From Lagopus muta (Eukaryota; Chordata; Aves; Galliformes; Phasianidae): DNA of 64,000 nt. Numbering within the stretch: position 1 is the first letter of the stretch; each line of letters opens with the position of its first letter. The notes under the pieces are model-generated. The model was not told where the DNA came from. It saw only the letters and a program-made list of their open reading frames with translations, and ran no database searches. This document shows positions 24,971 through 37,605 of this stretch, in pieces. Position numbers and translations under genes: made by a program. Location of the stretch: positions 50,629,883 through 50,693,882 of the forward strand of contig NC_064436.1 of NCBI RefSeq assembly GCF_023343835.1, in the 5' to 3' direction.

Positions 24971-25470
24971 TCATAGAATTGCTGAGGTTAGAAGTGATCT
25001 TATAGACCACCCAGTTTCAATCCCCCAGCCCTGGGCAGGGTGCCATCCAATATATATGGATGTACAGGGCCTCATTCAACCTGGCCTTGGATGTTCCCAG
25101 AGATAGGGCACCCACAGCTTCTCTGGGTAGCCTGTGCCAATGCCTCACTACTCTCTGAGTAAATAATTTCCCTTAACATGTAACCTAAATCTCCTCTCTT
25201 TTAGTTTAAAGCCATTCACCTTTGTCCTATCATTAACGCACCATTTAAAAAGTTGGTCTCCTTCCTGTTTATAAGCTTCTCTCAAGTACTGGAAGACTGC
25301 AGTGAGGTCTCCTTTCTCATTTCCAAACTGAACAAGCTCATCTCCCTCAGCTTTTCTTTACAGGACCAGGCCTCTGATCATCTTCATGGCCCTCCTCTGG
25401 ACCAGCTCCAACAACTCCGTGTCTTCTCCTGGAGGCTGCAGCCCTGGATGCAGTACTCCAGGTTTTTAGA
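24971..25470 (-). mobile_element. CR1 LINE, 3' portion (-)
   Basis: It starts TCATAGAATTGCTGAGG (reverse of the CR1 tail), continues through 3' UTR text (CAACCTGGCCTTGGATGTTC) and then ORF2 C-terminal code (CTCCTCTGGACCAGCTCCAA). It is about 500 bp, 5' truncated and moderately diverged. The open frame on + at 25253-25492 is antisense to it. Confidence 0.9.
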
Positions 25471-28015
25471 GTACTATAACAAACAAATTTAAAAAAACAA
25501 ATCAATATTTATCAAGAGATTTGCTTTAACTTCTTGCTCAAAATCTTTTTCATCTATGTAGGTAGCAAATAGGATTGTCATCATAAATTTAATTTAATTT
25601 TCCTCTGGCTACAAGCACATAGGGGCCCTAGTTGCACAGGCTGGGAATGAAAAGGCTATGGTTTCATTACCAGCCTCAAGCATTAATTGTTTTCAATATT
25701 ACTAGTATTTGCTTTGCTGTTGCAAACAGATCCAGATGAATACATAAGTACCTTTATTTGTTGTTCCGGAAGAGAACAGGGATTGCTAGCATACAAGAGC
25801 TAAGGAGGGCAAGCTGTGTAAGACTCTGAAAATGTGTTATTAGTGCTTAATTTTTTCTTGGATAGAACAGAATCTGAGATTGGCTTTAGACACTCAGAGA
25901 GGATGTTTGCAACTACCAGTTATCTATTCCTACTATACTCGTTTCTTGACTGAATGAACACTTTACTAGGAAAGGCCTTCTTATAAACCCTTCTGCTGCA
26001 GTTTAGATGTAACAACTGGGCAGGTGAGGCTGAAATGCAAAATGTACAAAATTCTTCCTTTGCTCAAGTGCAAGTATTATTTCCAGGACTATGATATTTT
26101 TATGCATCTTTCTTTGCATGATGTAATTATCGTTCCTACTGTGTTTAGATGGGAACAAAGCTAAGATAGTACTTTCTCATGCCTGCAACCAGAATTGATG
26201 GTAAATGAATTAAAGTGGAGTGGATTAAAACTTAATTTATAGCTGTAAATGCAAAATTTGTAGAAAACGTCAGTAACTCTATAGGATGGTCTTTGATGAT
26301 CTTTCCTATCAGTATACTGGCACATTATTTTTGTCATTCAAATTACTTTTCCACAGAAGAAAAGCTTTTTTTTTTTTTTTTTCGTGATAACTGTTACACA
26401 GTCAATTCATCTTTGATTTTCTAATAAGTAATACTTTTCCGTTTCAAAGAAAATTTTGTTTCACTTTTCAAAAAAGAAAAACTGGGAGTAGCAATAGCAC
26501 AAAGAAGCTGTTGAAGAATGTAGAATCATTAGAAAAATAAAATAAAAGGAGCACGGTCTACCAAGAAAATTACTCTTATGTTGCAAAGCATGTCTATTTA
26601 AAAAAAAAAAAAAAGTAAGAATTTCTAACTTAAAACTTAGCAGAAGGTCAACATTTGCATTTTAATGGGAATATTTTAGCAAGTATTCTGCCATTATTAG
26701 ACCATAAACTGATTGCATTTTGATATAAAGATAGAATGAGGGCATAAAAGGGAGCTATGGGTTTGTTGAATTTGAAAAGGTGTAATGCATTCCTAATTCT
26801 TCCTCCGTCTATCAGAGGTACTAAAAGTTCATATCTGGTATAAAGCAAACAAAACACCCAAGGAAATTACTAAAGAGAAGAACAACTCTTCTGCTTTGAT
26901 GTGAATTAGTCAGAAGAAATTATCTCTTTTTAGTGGTTGCTCTTTTAACACACAAGTGACAAGCGTTTAGTACATCTGTTCAGCTGACAATGGGGCTTTG
27001 TCAGTATGATGACAAATGAAAAAGGACCGGATTGATTTCGTTATAAAGAGATTTACATTTTACTTCTTCTACCTTGTCTCCACAAGGCTGATGAATTAGA
27101 AGTAGTAATGCGTTCTGAAGTCACTGCTGTGGAATGAGGTTAAAAAATTCCACTCACTGAAATATGTATCAAGTGTCTGACAGGTAAACCCAAAGAAAGT
27201 TTCTTCTGTTATTAATTTAACTCACAGGAGGAAATGGAGTTTGCAAAATATATGGGGATTAGTACTTTGCAGGAGTGCAGGAATACTTACTATGCTGTTA
27301 AATACAACACATTCACCTTTTTTATTTTATGCTTTCTTATGTCTTGGCACGTTTAATTGTAGAGAGGTTGATGTTGTGATCAGTGTAAGATTCCTAAAGG
27401 TTTCATGCTTGTAATGATAAAAGAAGAAATTTGAGCTTTTGAGCTTTTCTCAAAAATAGATACAAGGTGCTACACTTCTTAACTATTGCTATTTATGTAA
27501 TATGCACTGACCAGTTTAAAGTCTGGGTTTTATACAGCATCCTACTTTACTCCTTCTCCAATTTAGTGGTAGGCTGAGTGTCTGATGGGTCATTTCAGGT
27601 AACACTAGAAAATCATCTTAACAGTGAAAAAGTGCATTATAGAATACAGAATATGATCAGAAAGAAGAAAGCAAGGATTTCTGAAACAAAATCTTCACTG
27701 AAAGAAAATGTCAAAAGAATCCTCTGAAAACAAAATTATTTTATGGCTATTAATACATTTGATAATTGACAATATACTCTTGTGCTTTGCAAACCTGGTC
27801 GGATGTGACAGAGCAATTAAGTATGGCAGAAATTTTCATCTGTTAACGTTATTCTCTGGATTAAATTAGATCTGCAGAAAGCTACATATTTATTAGTCCT
27901 TAAGAACGCAAGTCTAAAAATAGCATGGTGTAGTAACAACTAAAAGAATTAGATATTGTTTTATTTGTGTTTATTTACTTATTATAAAAGGCCAGTTAGC
28001 ATCGTCAACATATAA
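25471..28015. other. No supported gene
   Basis: AT-rich DNA with T and A runs (26370, 26600). No repeat family or exon could be supported. Confidence 0.45.
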
Positions 28016-28566
28016 GGGCTGCTTCGTAATGCCTTCTAATTTATATGTTGACCCCATCGGTTTTGGATGGTGGTAGTATTGCAGTAGAGGTTGAACCTTT
28101 CCACCAGTATTCCATGACATTAGTTGTTGTCATGCATCAGATGGCAGCAGAGGGGCAGTCCAACAAAACAGTGCCCAAAGTGAGGATGGAAGTGCGTATG
28201 GAGCAAAGGTTGGTTACTGAGTTCCTCCATGTGGAGAAAATGGCACCCGTTGATGTTCATGGATGCTTGTTGAGCGTTTATGTAGACTAAACCATGAACG
28301 TGAGTGCAATGAGGTGGTGGGTGGTATGTTTTCAGCAGTGGTGACAGTGACAGTTGCTCACCTCCACTAGTACAGGTTTGTGTGAGCATGACAAACAAAA
28401 GTATGGCTCTTGTTCATTGCTGGTGAAAATGCACAGCTAATGGTTGTGAATCTGTTGAAAAAAATTGTAGCTTAGAAACTGCTCCATCAAACAGTGCTAT
28501 TGTGTTCTTTGTACATTTTTTAGTTCCCAGGGAAATAAACAGGAGGCATTACTTTCACAGTTAACC
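28016..28566 (+). mobile_element. Mariner-type transposon, non-autonomous copy
   Basis: The left terminal repeat is GGGCTGCTTCGTAATGCC and the right is AGGAGGCATTACTTTCACAG, with TA-containing flanks. It keeps the transposase N-terminal region best of all copies here: an open segment (28045-28290) with RMEQRLVTEFLHVEKMAP, the usual start of the mariner helix-turn-helix region. A stop follows, and the catalytic core is absent. Confidence 0.85.
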
Positions 28567-28728
28567 TACGTAAAAATGACTGATTCCTGTTCCAACTTCC
28601 CTGACATGCTTGCACGCTTACCTTTAGTAGCACAGAATTGTAGTAAGTACCTCTAGGGCGGTTAAAATTTATTTAAATAGTCATAACCCTATTACTTTTC
28701 ACTGAAAGTTTTTTTTTTTTTTTCTTAC

Positions 28729-28894
28729 AGATTCTTTTTTCTTCTGAGTTGCTTGTTCTTCTTTCTCCTTTTTTTTCTTGGCTGCCCCATTTTTATCATT
28801 AAATATTTTTATGCTTCTCATCAAAATCTCCTTCTCTCTTCCCTTGTTCTCTCCCTTTCTGGCTCTAAAGTCTTCAGTGTCTACTGTCATTGTC
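28729..28894 (-). other. Possible exon, minus strand (166 bases)
   Basis: On the minus strand, CAGGTTTTGCTTTTAG precedes an open segment that ends TCT followed by GTAAGA. One base completes a split codon and 55 codons follow. The first half is mixed in composition (MTVDTEDFRARKGENK, LMRSIKIFNDKNGAA); the second half is lysine/glutamate-rich, which in purine-rich DNA is open by default. Both splice sites are reasonable. No gene is recognised, and the phase does not fit simply with the open segment at 29004-29210. Confidence 0.25.
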
Positions 28895-29003
28895 CTAAAA
28901 GCAAAACCTGAGATATGCTTGCTCCTGTGCAAAGATTGTTAGGGGTCTGCTGATCCAGGACAGAATTCCAGACTGTCAAGACATTCAAGGTCTTTTCAGA
29001 GCC

Positions 29004-29210
29004 CTAAGTCATCAGCATCAAGAAATGAGGGGAGCATGTTTGAAATGTTATGTATGCCTTGTTGCTTGCTGTTTTAGTTTCCTTATATATACAGACAGTT
29101 AAAATGTAAACCTCATTGGATTTCTTTCCAAAATCATAGCGTTTGAGCTCCCTGTCTTGCCTTGCTCTTTCCCAGTATGGAGTCCTCCTCATGTCAGTGT
29201 GTAGTGGCAA
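29004..29210 (-). other. Open segment of protein-like composition (-)
   Basis: A 68-codon minus-strand open segment whose first half reads RRTPYWERARQDRELKRYDF, which is unusually charged and aromatic for chance AT-rich DNA. It lies 110 bases from the possible exon at 28729-28894 on the same strand. The only acceptor upstream (AAAGTACAG) is poor, and no good donor closes it. The second half looks like ordinary intron. I treat it as a weak candidate only. Confidence 0.15.
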
Positions 29211-29300
29211 TCTGTACTTTAAGTTTGAACTTTGCAGAGTTCATACCTATCCTGTGTACCTGTTCTGTTGTTTGTGGGAAGGAGGTAAGGTTAACAGCTG

Positions 29301-29325
29301 ATTTGTTTGTTTGTTTGTTTGTTTT
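29301..29325. repeat. TTTG microsatellite
   Basis: About six tandem TTTG units. Simple sequence. Confidence 0.9.
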
Positions 29326-30045
29326 CCCGTGGAGTGTAACACTGTGTCACTTTGCATGGCATAACTAGCACTGCAGCAACTACAGTCATAACATCATCCT
29401 GAGAAAACCAATGTGGATGTTGTCTGGGTTCTTCTAAAGAGACAGATAAATTACAGTTTAGTGCATGTAACCAAATCTGCCAATTTTCAGAGGTGAAAGG
29501 CAACTGAAGTCTGAATGTGGTCCTCTGGGATGAAACCTTGATCCCTCCAGGCTGGTTGAAGTTTGTGCATTGACCTAACTGGACACTTGTACTTATGTGT
29601 TTTCAGAAGAATAAGGTGAAGAGTTAAAAGGTAGTCTCAGTCTAACCTATTCCATCAGTGAGTGTATAGTGTTCTCTGCAGCTGGAATAAGCAGCAAACA
29701 GAATGTGTGTGAAGGGATTAATCTTCAGGATTAGTTAATGAATATGGCATGTGTAGCATCATGATATGGATGCTATAATTTACATCAACGTATGGCATGA
29801 AAAAAGCCCAAAGACAGATGTTTTTCAGGTGCTTTCACAGCTATGAATATATATTGTATGTATGTGTGTCAGGGAATAACCTGACAGCAACCAGCAGCGG
29901 AAGTGTTTTTGTATCCAGATGAACTGAATGGCAAAATGTATCCCAGCTTTACTGAATAGTGATAACTAGAAATTTGAGCCAAAGTTCATTAAAGAGAATT
30001 GTGCATCTACAATTCATATAGGTATTACATATACATGTACATATC

Positions 30046-30049
30046 CATA

Positions 30050-30083
<34 letters not shown>
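30046..30083. repeat. AT microsatellite
   Basis: Two AT runs separated by a single C (position 30068), self-complementary, followed by an A-rich stretch at 30090-30110. It is likely length-variable. Confidence 0.9.
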
Positions 30084-30399
30084 CTTTTCAAAAAAGAAAA
30101 AAAAAAAAAGAATACACTGGTGCCAAAATAAGATGTCAGAACCGTATCTGCCCAGCAAAGCTGAAAGTTCTGTTGGCATGATAAAAACGTTCATGAAAGA
30201 ACTGAAAGTTAAATTGTTTATTTGGTCATTTATAACATCAGGTTTGTTTAAGAAGGTTGGTAATCTGAACCAAATAAGACCATGTATTAATATTTTTGTT
30301 TTTATTAAAGCAGATTTTTGAAAAACAGGACAATTGTTTGGAGTACAGGTACTAGCTTTAACAGATGAGTATGGTGATTAGTCAACAAAGAAGGCTAAG

Positions 30400-30558
30400 G
30401 GAAAGAAATGCCCCATCCCTGAATGTGTTCAAGGCCAGGTTGGATGGGACCCTGGGCATCCTGATCTAGTACTAGATATGGAGGTTGATGGCCCTGAATG
30501 CTTCACTGTTGGAGCTTGATGATCCTTGAGGCCTTTCCAAGCCAATCTATGATTCAAT
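30400..30558 (+). mobile_element. CR1 LINE, 3' end fragment (+)
   Basis: It reads GCCCCATCCCTGAATGTG, then CAAGGCCAGGTTGGATGGGA, and ends CCAATCTATGATTCAATGA, the CR1 terminus. It is severely 5' truncated (about 160 bp). Confidence 0.85.
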
Positions 30559-32740
30559 GAGTGATGTGGATAGTATAGAGACTAAACATTTCAGCACAGT
30601 TTCCCCCTTTTATGGACCACTGCATTGTCAGTGGCACTGGCTCTTATTGAGCCTATGATCTGGTGCCCCATCATTTTCTATAGGATGTTTCCTCAGCTTG
30701 TCTCTCCCCATCTCAATGTGAATGATTTAAAAACAGAAGTATTGCTTAGCTTTAAGAGAGGACTGAGGGGTACTATCTCAAAATACCAAAGTAGCTACTG
30801 CAAAATGGTAAATAAGGAAAAAAAAATACTATTCTGTTTATGATGGAACAAAAATAATTGGGCTTAAATTGAAGAACCTGTGTTTCATGTTAGAGGTCAG
30901 TAAATGTAATACTGAGATATATGAGAAACTGCAACATGTTGGCTGAGGGATTTGTGGGATCTGTGAAAACATGGTCTGTCATAAGGGTGAGGGTGTCCTT
31001 CCTTGGAGAGGAGCTCCACTAACTTTCCAGGTCTAATTTGGTGATGTTGCTGTAAATAACGTGGTGCTGGGATAATATGCTATGGTTTAAAACTGAACAG
31101 ATGGCATCAGAGGCACTCAGAACCAAACGGAAGCATACCTATAGCACACAGCAAAAGCAAAAATGCCTATTTACTTGTCCTTTGTGCTCATTTCCATATT
31201 ATTTTTAATACTGGAAAGAATGAGGAAAAATAAAAGAGAATTACAAAAAGATCTGTTTAGGTGAAGAGTACCAGAAAAAAATAAATACAAAATAAAATAT
31301 ATTGATTATATTAGTAACTTGAGAATAACTAGCATATAATTCTCTCTTATGTTTAAAAATATCTTTGAATTAATTTTGCAAATAATTCATGAGGTACAAT
31401 TTCTCTTGAGCATTTTAAAATATTTAAAACTCCAGAGCTGCTGACTTGCTTTGGTGGGGTACAAAGGTCATGTATTTTCTTCTGATTTAGAGATCTTTAC
31501 CTTAAGAGTCATATTTTCTGCATAATACTTATGCCAAAGCCAAGATTTGTCATTAAAAATGATTTTTTAGTGTGTGTAAAATTATCTGTCCTTAATAATA
31601 AATAAATGTCCTTCATAAATCTACCTGCTGTGAGTCCATGGAACAAGTCTACCAATAAAGGACAATTTATTTCAGTATAAATTCTTAGGAAAATTTCTTT
31701 ACTCTAAATTTCTAAACTCTCTTTAGTTGCTTAACAAAGCCCATCTGAATATTCTGAGCTAAATTTTCCTGTACAAGAAACGAATGAACTTGGCTTTAAG
31801 CTAGCAGAACCTAACTTTATCTCTTTGAGATAGTTCTTATTTTAATTTGGATTTTTGGGTTGCACAATAAAAAAAGTGCGCACAGCTTTCAAAAAACACC
31901 ATCCGCATGATTTGTAAGGATTAGTACTCCCATGAAATACAATAATTTAAACAGAGATATATTTACGTCTGTTTTTCTAAATTTATGTATCAGATTTATC
32001 TTCCTTTTCACTGAGGGCATTGTAAATATATCTGCCAAGCTCCAAACATCAGAAATGATAAATGAGATGCTTCTTAAGATGCTGCCAATAAATGTGAGTT
32101 CAGTGATAGTAATGATTAAATCAAAAAGAAAAAACAACAGTAGCAAGGTAAGGTGGTAGTAAGGACCATATAACGTTAGAGGAAGTAATAGAATATAAGT
32201 TATTTCTTTTTCACCCATCAGAGGCACAAAAACATTAGCTCATTTACACAGATGATCCTCTTGAGCAAATTATTATTTTTGCCATGATTTTTTTCATGTT
32301 TTATTTCGAAACTGCTAGAAACTATAATGAATTTAAATGCGATTAATTCAGCATTTCAAAATGTGGTAACCTATTTTTAGAAGGAAAAATATGCAAGGAA
32401 AGAGATATTTTCATTTGTCATGTTGTCCAGAAAAATGACAAAAAGAGAGGAGAAAAAGGCAAGCTAAGCTTAGCTTTATAATGAGAAAGTCTAACAACTT
32501 TCAGTAGAGGACACGTACATTTTAAGTAGCATTGTATGAAATGAGAACAGATCCAGCCCTGGGCTGCTCCTAGGAGGATCTCTATGTCTGCTCCAACATG
32601 AGGCTTTCCTAGGCAGCAGAGATCTTTTTCTGTGGACCTGGAGCACCTCCTGCAGTGACCTTGCTGTAGACAGAGAGAGGGTTTTTTCCAATTGTCCATA
32701 TTCTCTACCTTTATGCTTTGCTTCTTTTTTGCTCTTTCTA
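30559..32740. other. No supported gene
   Basis: AT-rich DNA with one possible plus-strand exon (32016-32093) and a GC-richer patch at 32550-32690 that I cannot assign. Confidence 0.4.
32016..32093 (+). other. Possible exon, plus strand (26 codons)
   Basis: A good pyrimidine tract (TATCTTCCTTTTCACTGAG) precedes 78 open bases ending AAT before GTGAGTT, a good donor. Phase is 0 at both ends. The peptide is amphipathic (GIVNISAKLQTSEM, NEMLLKMLPIN). No other exon of such a gene was found nearby. The opposite strand also has an acceptor-like site (TTTATTGGCAG), so the strand is uncertain. Confidence 0.2.
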
Positions 32741-33274
32741 GTTTGCTCCAAAAGCAATGCCTCCTATTTCCATTGAAACTACAACAGGTACAAAAAACAC
32801 CATAACATTATTTGATAGTTCAAATTCTCAGCTACAAAACACTTTTTCAACAGATTCACTACCATTAGCTATTTATTTTTGCCAGCAGTGAACAAGAACT
32901 CGCATGCCACACTCACACAAATTGGCACCTGTGGAGGTAACCCACTGTTGCTCTTACCACTGCTGAAACATACTACTCAGTATGCTCACATCCACTGGTT
33001 GGTCTCCATAGACCTTCAGCAAGCAACCATGAATGTCACTGGGTACAATTTTTTCTTCATAAGGGAATCCAGTTCCATATGTTTGCCTCATACACGTTTC
33101 CATATCAGACGCCATTTTGTCAGAGTGCCCCTCTTCTATGTGCTGTCACATGGCAATAAAATTTATTGGAATATTGGTGGGAGGGCTCAATCACTACTGT
33201 CATGACACCAATATCCACCTCTGACCTTGTAGGCCAAAGTAATAAAGTAGGAAGCATTACTTTTGGAGCATCCC
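32741..33274 (-). mobile_element. Mariner-type transposon, reversed copy
   Basis: The element family in minus orientation: the left end GTTTGCTCCAAAAGCAATGC is preceded by TA, and the right end is GGAAGCATTACTTTTGGAGC. The inside matches the reverse complement of the other copies (GCCAGCAGTGAACAAGAACT near 32880). It is about 530 bp, with the same internal deletion. Confidence 0.85.
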
Positions 33275-36064
33275 TCATACATTTGCCCAAGGCATCACCA
33301 TTTTGGCTCCAAGGCTTCACCCAGCCCACTTGTGAGCTGGCTGTGTCCAGCACTGGACAGCCCCAGCCTCTTGCAGCTCCCCTCCCATTGCCAACATCTT
33401 TGCACTGACACTCAAGACCTTTGGCAGGCTGACTTCTCCAATTTAGACTGAATTGCTACCACTGGTGAGAATATCCTTTCTGGGATGGATTGTGTGTATT
33501 TTTGACTAATGCTAAGTTCTGAAATGAAAAATCATAAGTTATCTTTATATTGGGTATCTTAAAGGCTTGATTTAGAAATGTTTTTATTATTTCCCATCTT
33601 TTTTATTTTTCTTTACTTGTTGGATAGAATCTCAGAGGAAGCTGACAGGACTGCTGTGCTTCCTCACCAATGTTTTCTTCTCTATTTGAAGACTTATTTT
33701 TTTTCCTGATCGAACTTAGCTGAATGCTAAAAATTCTTGCTACCAGCCTGCCTGAGTCTCAGCTGGTTTTTGAGAAATGAAATGCTGAGATGTCCTTTAG
33801 CAAAACCTAAGGTCATCCTGTTCTCATTGGACCAGGGCTATACTTGGCATTCTATTGTTTTATGATATTTTATACTGAATAGCTTACAGGTTCAGCACAG
33901 GACTCAGTCAAAATTAGCGTTTCCAATTCATAATTAGAAAAGAAGGTGAAGTACGATAAAAGATTTAAATAAATTATTTGGAGTGTGCTGCATTGCATTG
34001 TCAGTGAAATCATTTTCAGACTCTTTAAAAGCAGCTTTTCTCCGAGTTGCTATTCAGATTTCATGCAAAGCATGTTCATTTATCTATAAATGAATCCTAA
34101 TGAGGAGTCTTTCAGGTTTTGTGATGTGCAAAAGATTTCTGGAGAAACTGAAGCCTGCTCACAGATAAAACCCTTCTTATAGTGTTTCAGTGGTGGTTCC
34201 TCTGATACCAGAAATGAACTTTTCACATCTGACTCCTCAAAGCAGTTGCTAGCTTAGTAATAGTGTTTCAGCACCTGCAAATGCCTTATTAGAAACACTT
34301 TCATGATTCTGCCGCACGCCTGCACCAAGACTCACTTGCTGCAAAAATCTTTGGGATTTTCTCTGCAGTCAATTTTACACTATGTAACCCAATCTATCTC
34401 AAATGTTCCCATTTCTATAACAGTATAGCCCTAACTTTCTGTATGCTTTGAAATAGCTATAAGGATTAGAATGAAATTATATTTTTGTATAGTGGAAATT
34501 AGTATTCCCAGGTGTGTTTAAGAAATTGCACCTTTTTTTTTTTTTTGTATAGAAGTCATTGAGTGTGGTTTGATTGATGCTATACTTACACCTACGTTCT
34601 TGCTTATGAAGTTTGTTGTACTTAATGGTACTATAGCAATAAAGGATACAGACAAATACGAAAAGAGGCATGACTTACTTCTATAGATTTACTGGTTGAT
34701 ATTGGTATGGTAAATCAAGTGCAAAGTTTCCGTGTAGATTCATAAAGATTTATTTCCACCTTTTTCTAAGTACTTGGTGTCCAAAAGAGAACTTCATTAC
34801 TGGTCAACTAATTTTGGAAAAAAAAAGACAAATAAAACTTCAAGACATACTGACCGAAACTATTTCATTGCATGTAGTTGTGGCAGCAGAAAAACATTTT
34901 CCTTGTACCTGCCAAATCACGATGTAATCTTAGCAAAGATTAAAATTGTAAATAGAATTCTATTGTTAAAAGGAGAGAAAAAGTAAGCTCTGCCAGAATA
35001 TAATAGCTCTGCCATCTTACTTAATGAAAACTGTTGAGTTTTTCAGTGCAAGGCCAGATGTAAATGTTTGTGCTATTTAAAGCAGAGGAAGTCCACTGTC
35101 TTAAAAGGATGGGCCTCTAAAAATCTTTCTAACACATAGTTATTTCTGTGTTTAATTATAATTAATTACCTCTGTGCATTTGCTAGTATTGCAGATCATT
35201 TACTTCTAGGTGGAAATTTTGACTTCATCCAGTATAAAGAGCTGTTCAGATTCTCTACTTTCCTGCTGAAAATGACTGGTAAGTAAAATGATTGGTATCA
35301 CCACTCTTACAGCCAGACTGTTTAAGAAAAGTATGGCTGTTGCTAAAGGTTTTGAGTGGTGTTGTGCACGTGCTTTTAGTGTTTGTTGACCTGAATTGGG
35401 GTACTTTTGTGCTGCTATCATACAGGGAGCATCAGTGTTCCAGATGACCAGATGTTTCCAGTTTGGTTGCCAGGGAGGAATTTTTTCATTGTGTAGATCA
35501 CTGCAAATTCCTTTTTTGTGTGTTCAAGGCTCTGATGAATATGGCAAGGATCATTCCCCATCTCTTCAGCCAAGCTGTGGCCACCGTCTTCTAGCTTTAT
35601 CACATTTCCTTATTAGAGGGAGACTTGGGCATGCTTTTACTTCATGATTTTTTTTTGCTTTTGCACAAAAAGCCCCATAGGAGCAGAAGCAGTAATATGC
35701 TCTGCAGAGGTGATAGTCTGCATGATCTATAACCCGTGCTGTTGAAGTGCTCACTGAATGACGAGAATAGATGCATCCTGGCTCTTCCTGTGCACTACAG
35801 ATTGCCCTTACACATCTCAAGGTTTTAATCTCTGCTCTAAGAGCAAGTCTGCCTGTAATATACTACCATGACTTTTTTTTTGTCACTTACATTATCTCTT
35901 GCATACAATTCCCTGTCACTTGTACGTATTGTAGAGCTAGGATTTGTACCTGAATTTTTAAGAAGAAATACGTATCTCAAAAATTCATATCAATTTTATA
36001 TTCAAATCCATATACAAATGTACACAAATTGTGTATGTGTTTGTGTATTCATGGTGGGTACTTC

Positions 36065-36083
36065 AATAAATAAATAAATAAAT
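36065..36083. repeat. AAAT microsatellite
   Basis: Tandem AATA units. A similar array lies at 36675-36696. Confidence 0.85.
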
Positions 36084-37584
36084 CTTTCCATTGCCCATAC
36101 TTACTCTATGACAAATCTCTGAGCCTGCTGCTTGCTTGCTGCACTGATATTTACTCCTCAGTACCACACCTTTTTTAATAGATACTTGCTGGGATCTGCA
36201 TTGTTAGAGGAAAATTATGAAGGAAAACTAATGATAGTTAGAGGAAATTATTACCTGCCAATTTCCAAATCAAATTAGCAGTCATACATGATATTTTGGC
36301 TTGTAGATGGAAAAAAAACCCACATAGTATGGAAAAATATAGTAATCAAAATTGACAACTTTATGTGCCAAATAAAAATTGTGGAAGCATAGTGGTAGTC
36401 AAATGTTTTCCAAGCTGATGAACACTATACATTTTAATTAAACCGAAATAATGAATGATACAATAACTGGTAAAAACAAAAATCATTGTGGTTTGCACAC
36501 TTCGTATCTTCTTTTACATTTTAAATAAGTATCTTTGTATTAAATGGAACAGAAGAAATGGAAGGCAAAAACACTTTTTATCTGTGAGAGCTACTAGGAT
36601 GAAGTAATGTGGGCCATTATGTCCTATGTTTATAAGCATACAGCTCAAGTTTTTCTCTTGTTTCTCTGTCAATACATAAATAAATAAATAAAAAATCCCT
36701 ATAATCCTTCCTACTGTAGCTATTGTGAAGAATTTATCTGGATATTTTGCAAATACACTGGAGGTAATTGCATTTGAGAAGTGGCGTGCATATATGTCAG
36801 GGACTTGGAAATCTGCATTTTAAGGTTTGTAAATATAAAATTGTTCACTATTAATTAAGCTGTAAAAGCAACAGTGTTGCAGAACACTGTAAAGGGAAAA
36901 TATAGAAACAACAGTTTGTATAAGCTTCACAAGGTAAGGAATTCTTTTTTTCCTATTTGAGAATATTTTGTATTGCTTGAGTGATTGCTCTGTAGGTGCC
37001 TGTGCTTGATGAATTGATTCAGCACATCCCAACTATTATCTTCTTCTTTCCTACACACTGAATCTTAGTAGATTTTCATTAGTAACTGATGATTTTTTGC
37101 TGTTAGTTGTGCTGGCAAAGGGTGATTTAGGAGAGGATCACATTCTAGAGCATGGCCGATGGCATATGATAATTGGGTAATAAAGCATGGCTCTGTCAGC
37201 AGGAATATAAATGATGCCATTCTCTGTTCTTGCAGTTCTTCAGCTGGCTTGTGGAAGTAAAGCAGCCAATATACTTCAGAAAGTAAGTTTCTTTCTTTTT
37301 TTTTTTTTCTTTATTTTTCTAGGTTTACAATGCTTAATTGTGGACTGCCTGCCTTCAAGTGCGGTGACTTGATTGGTCCTGTGGGGAGAAGTAAGATGAC
37401 TGCTATTGTTTAGGACTAGTTTCTTGTACTCTGTATTTTATGTGCTGGAAGTAGGTCTGCACAGTCATTCACATTCAATCCTCTTCTCCAACAATCAGAT
37501 ACAAGTGCTAACATGTAAACACTTCAAAGAGGAACTCTTAAGCAAGTAACTAGATAATAAATAACAACTCCATTATTCAACAAT

Positions 37585-37605
37585 AACCAATTTCAACAAT
37601 TGGTT
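37585..37605. repeat. Perfect inverted repeat, 8-bp arms
   Basis: AACCAATT and AATTGGTT flank a 5-base spacer. It contains two CCAAT-type pentamers in opposite orientation, in a CAA-rich patch. No function is claimed. Confidence 0.45.

Noticed and set aside
29999..30194. Open segments of Ile/Tyr repeats on both strands
   Set aside because: Translation of an AT microsatellite, not a gene.
31889..32227. 112-codon open segment on the minus strand
   Set aside because: Hydrophobic composition follows from A-rich sense DNA; it overlaps the better-supported plus-strand splice candidate at 32016.
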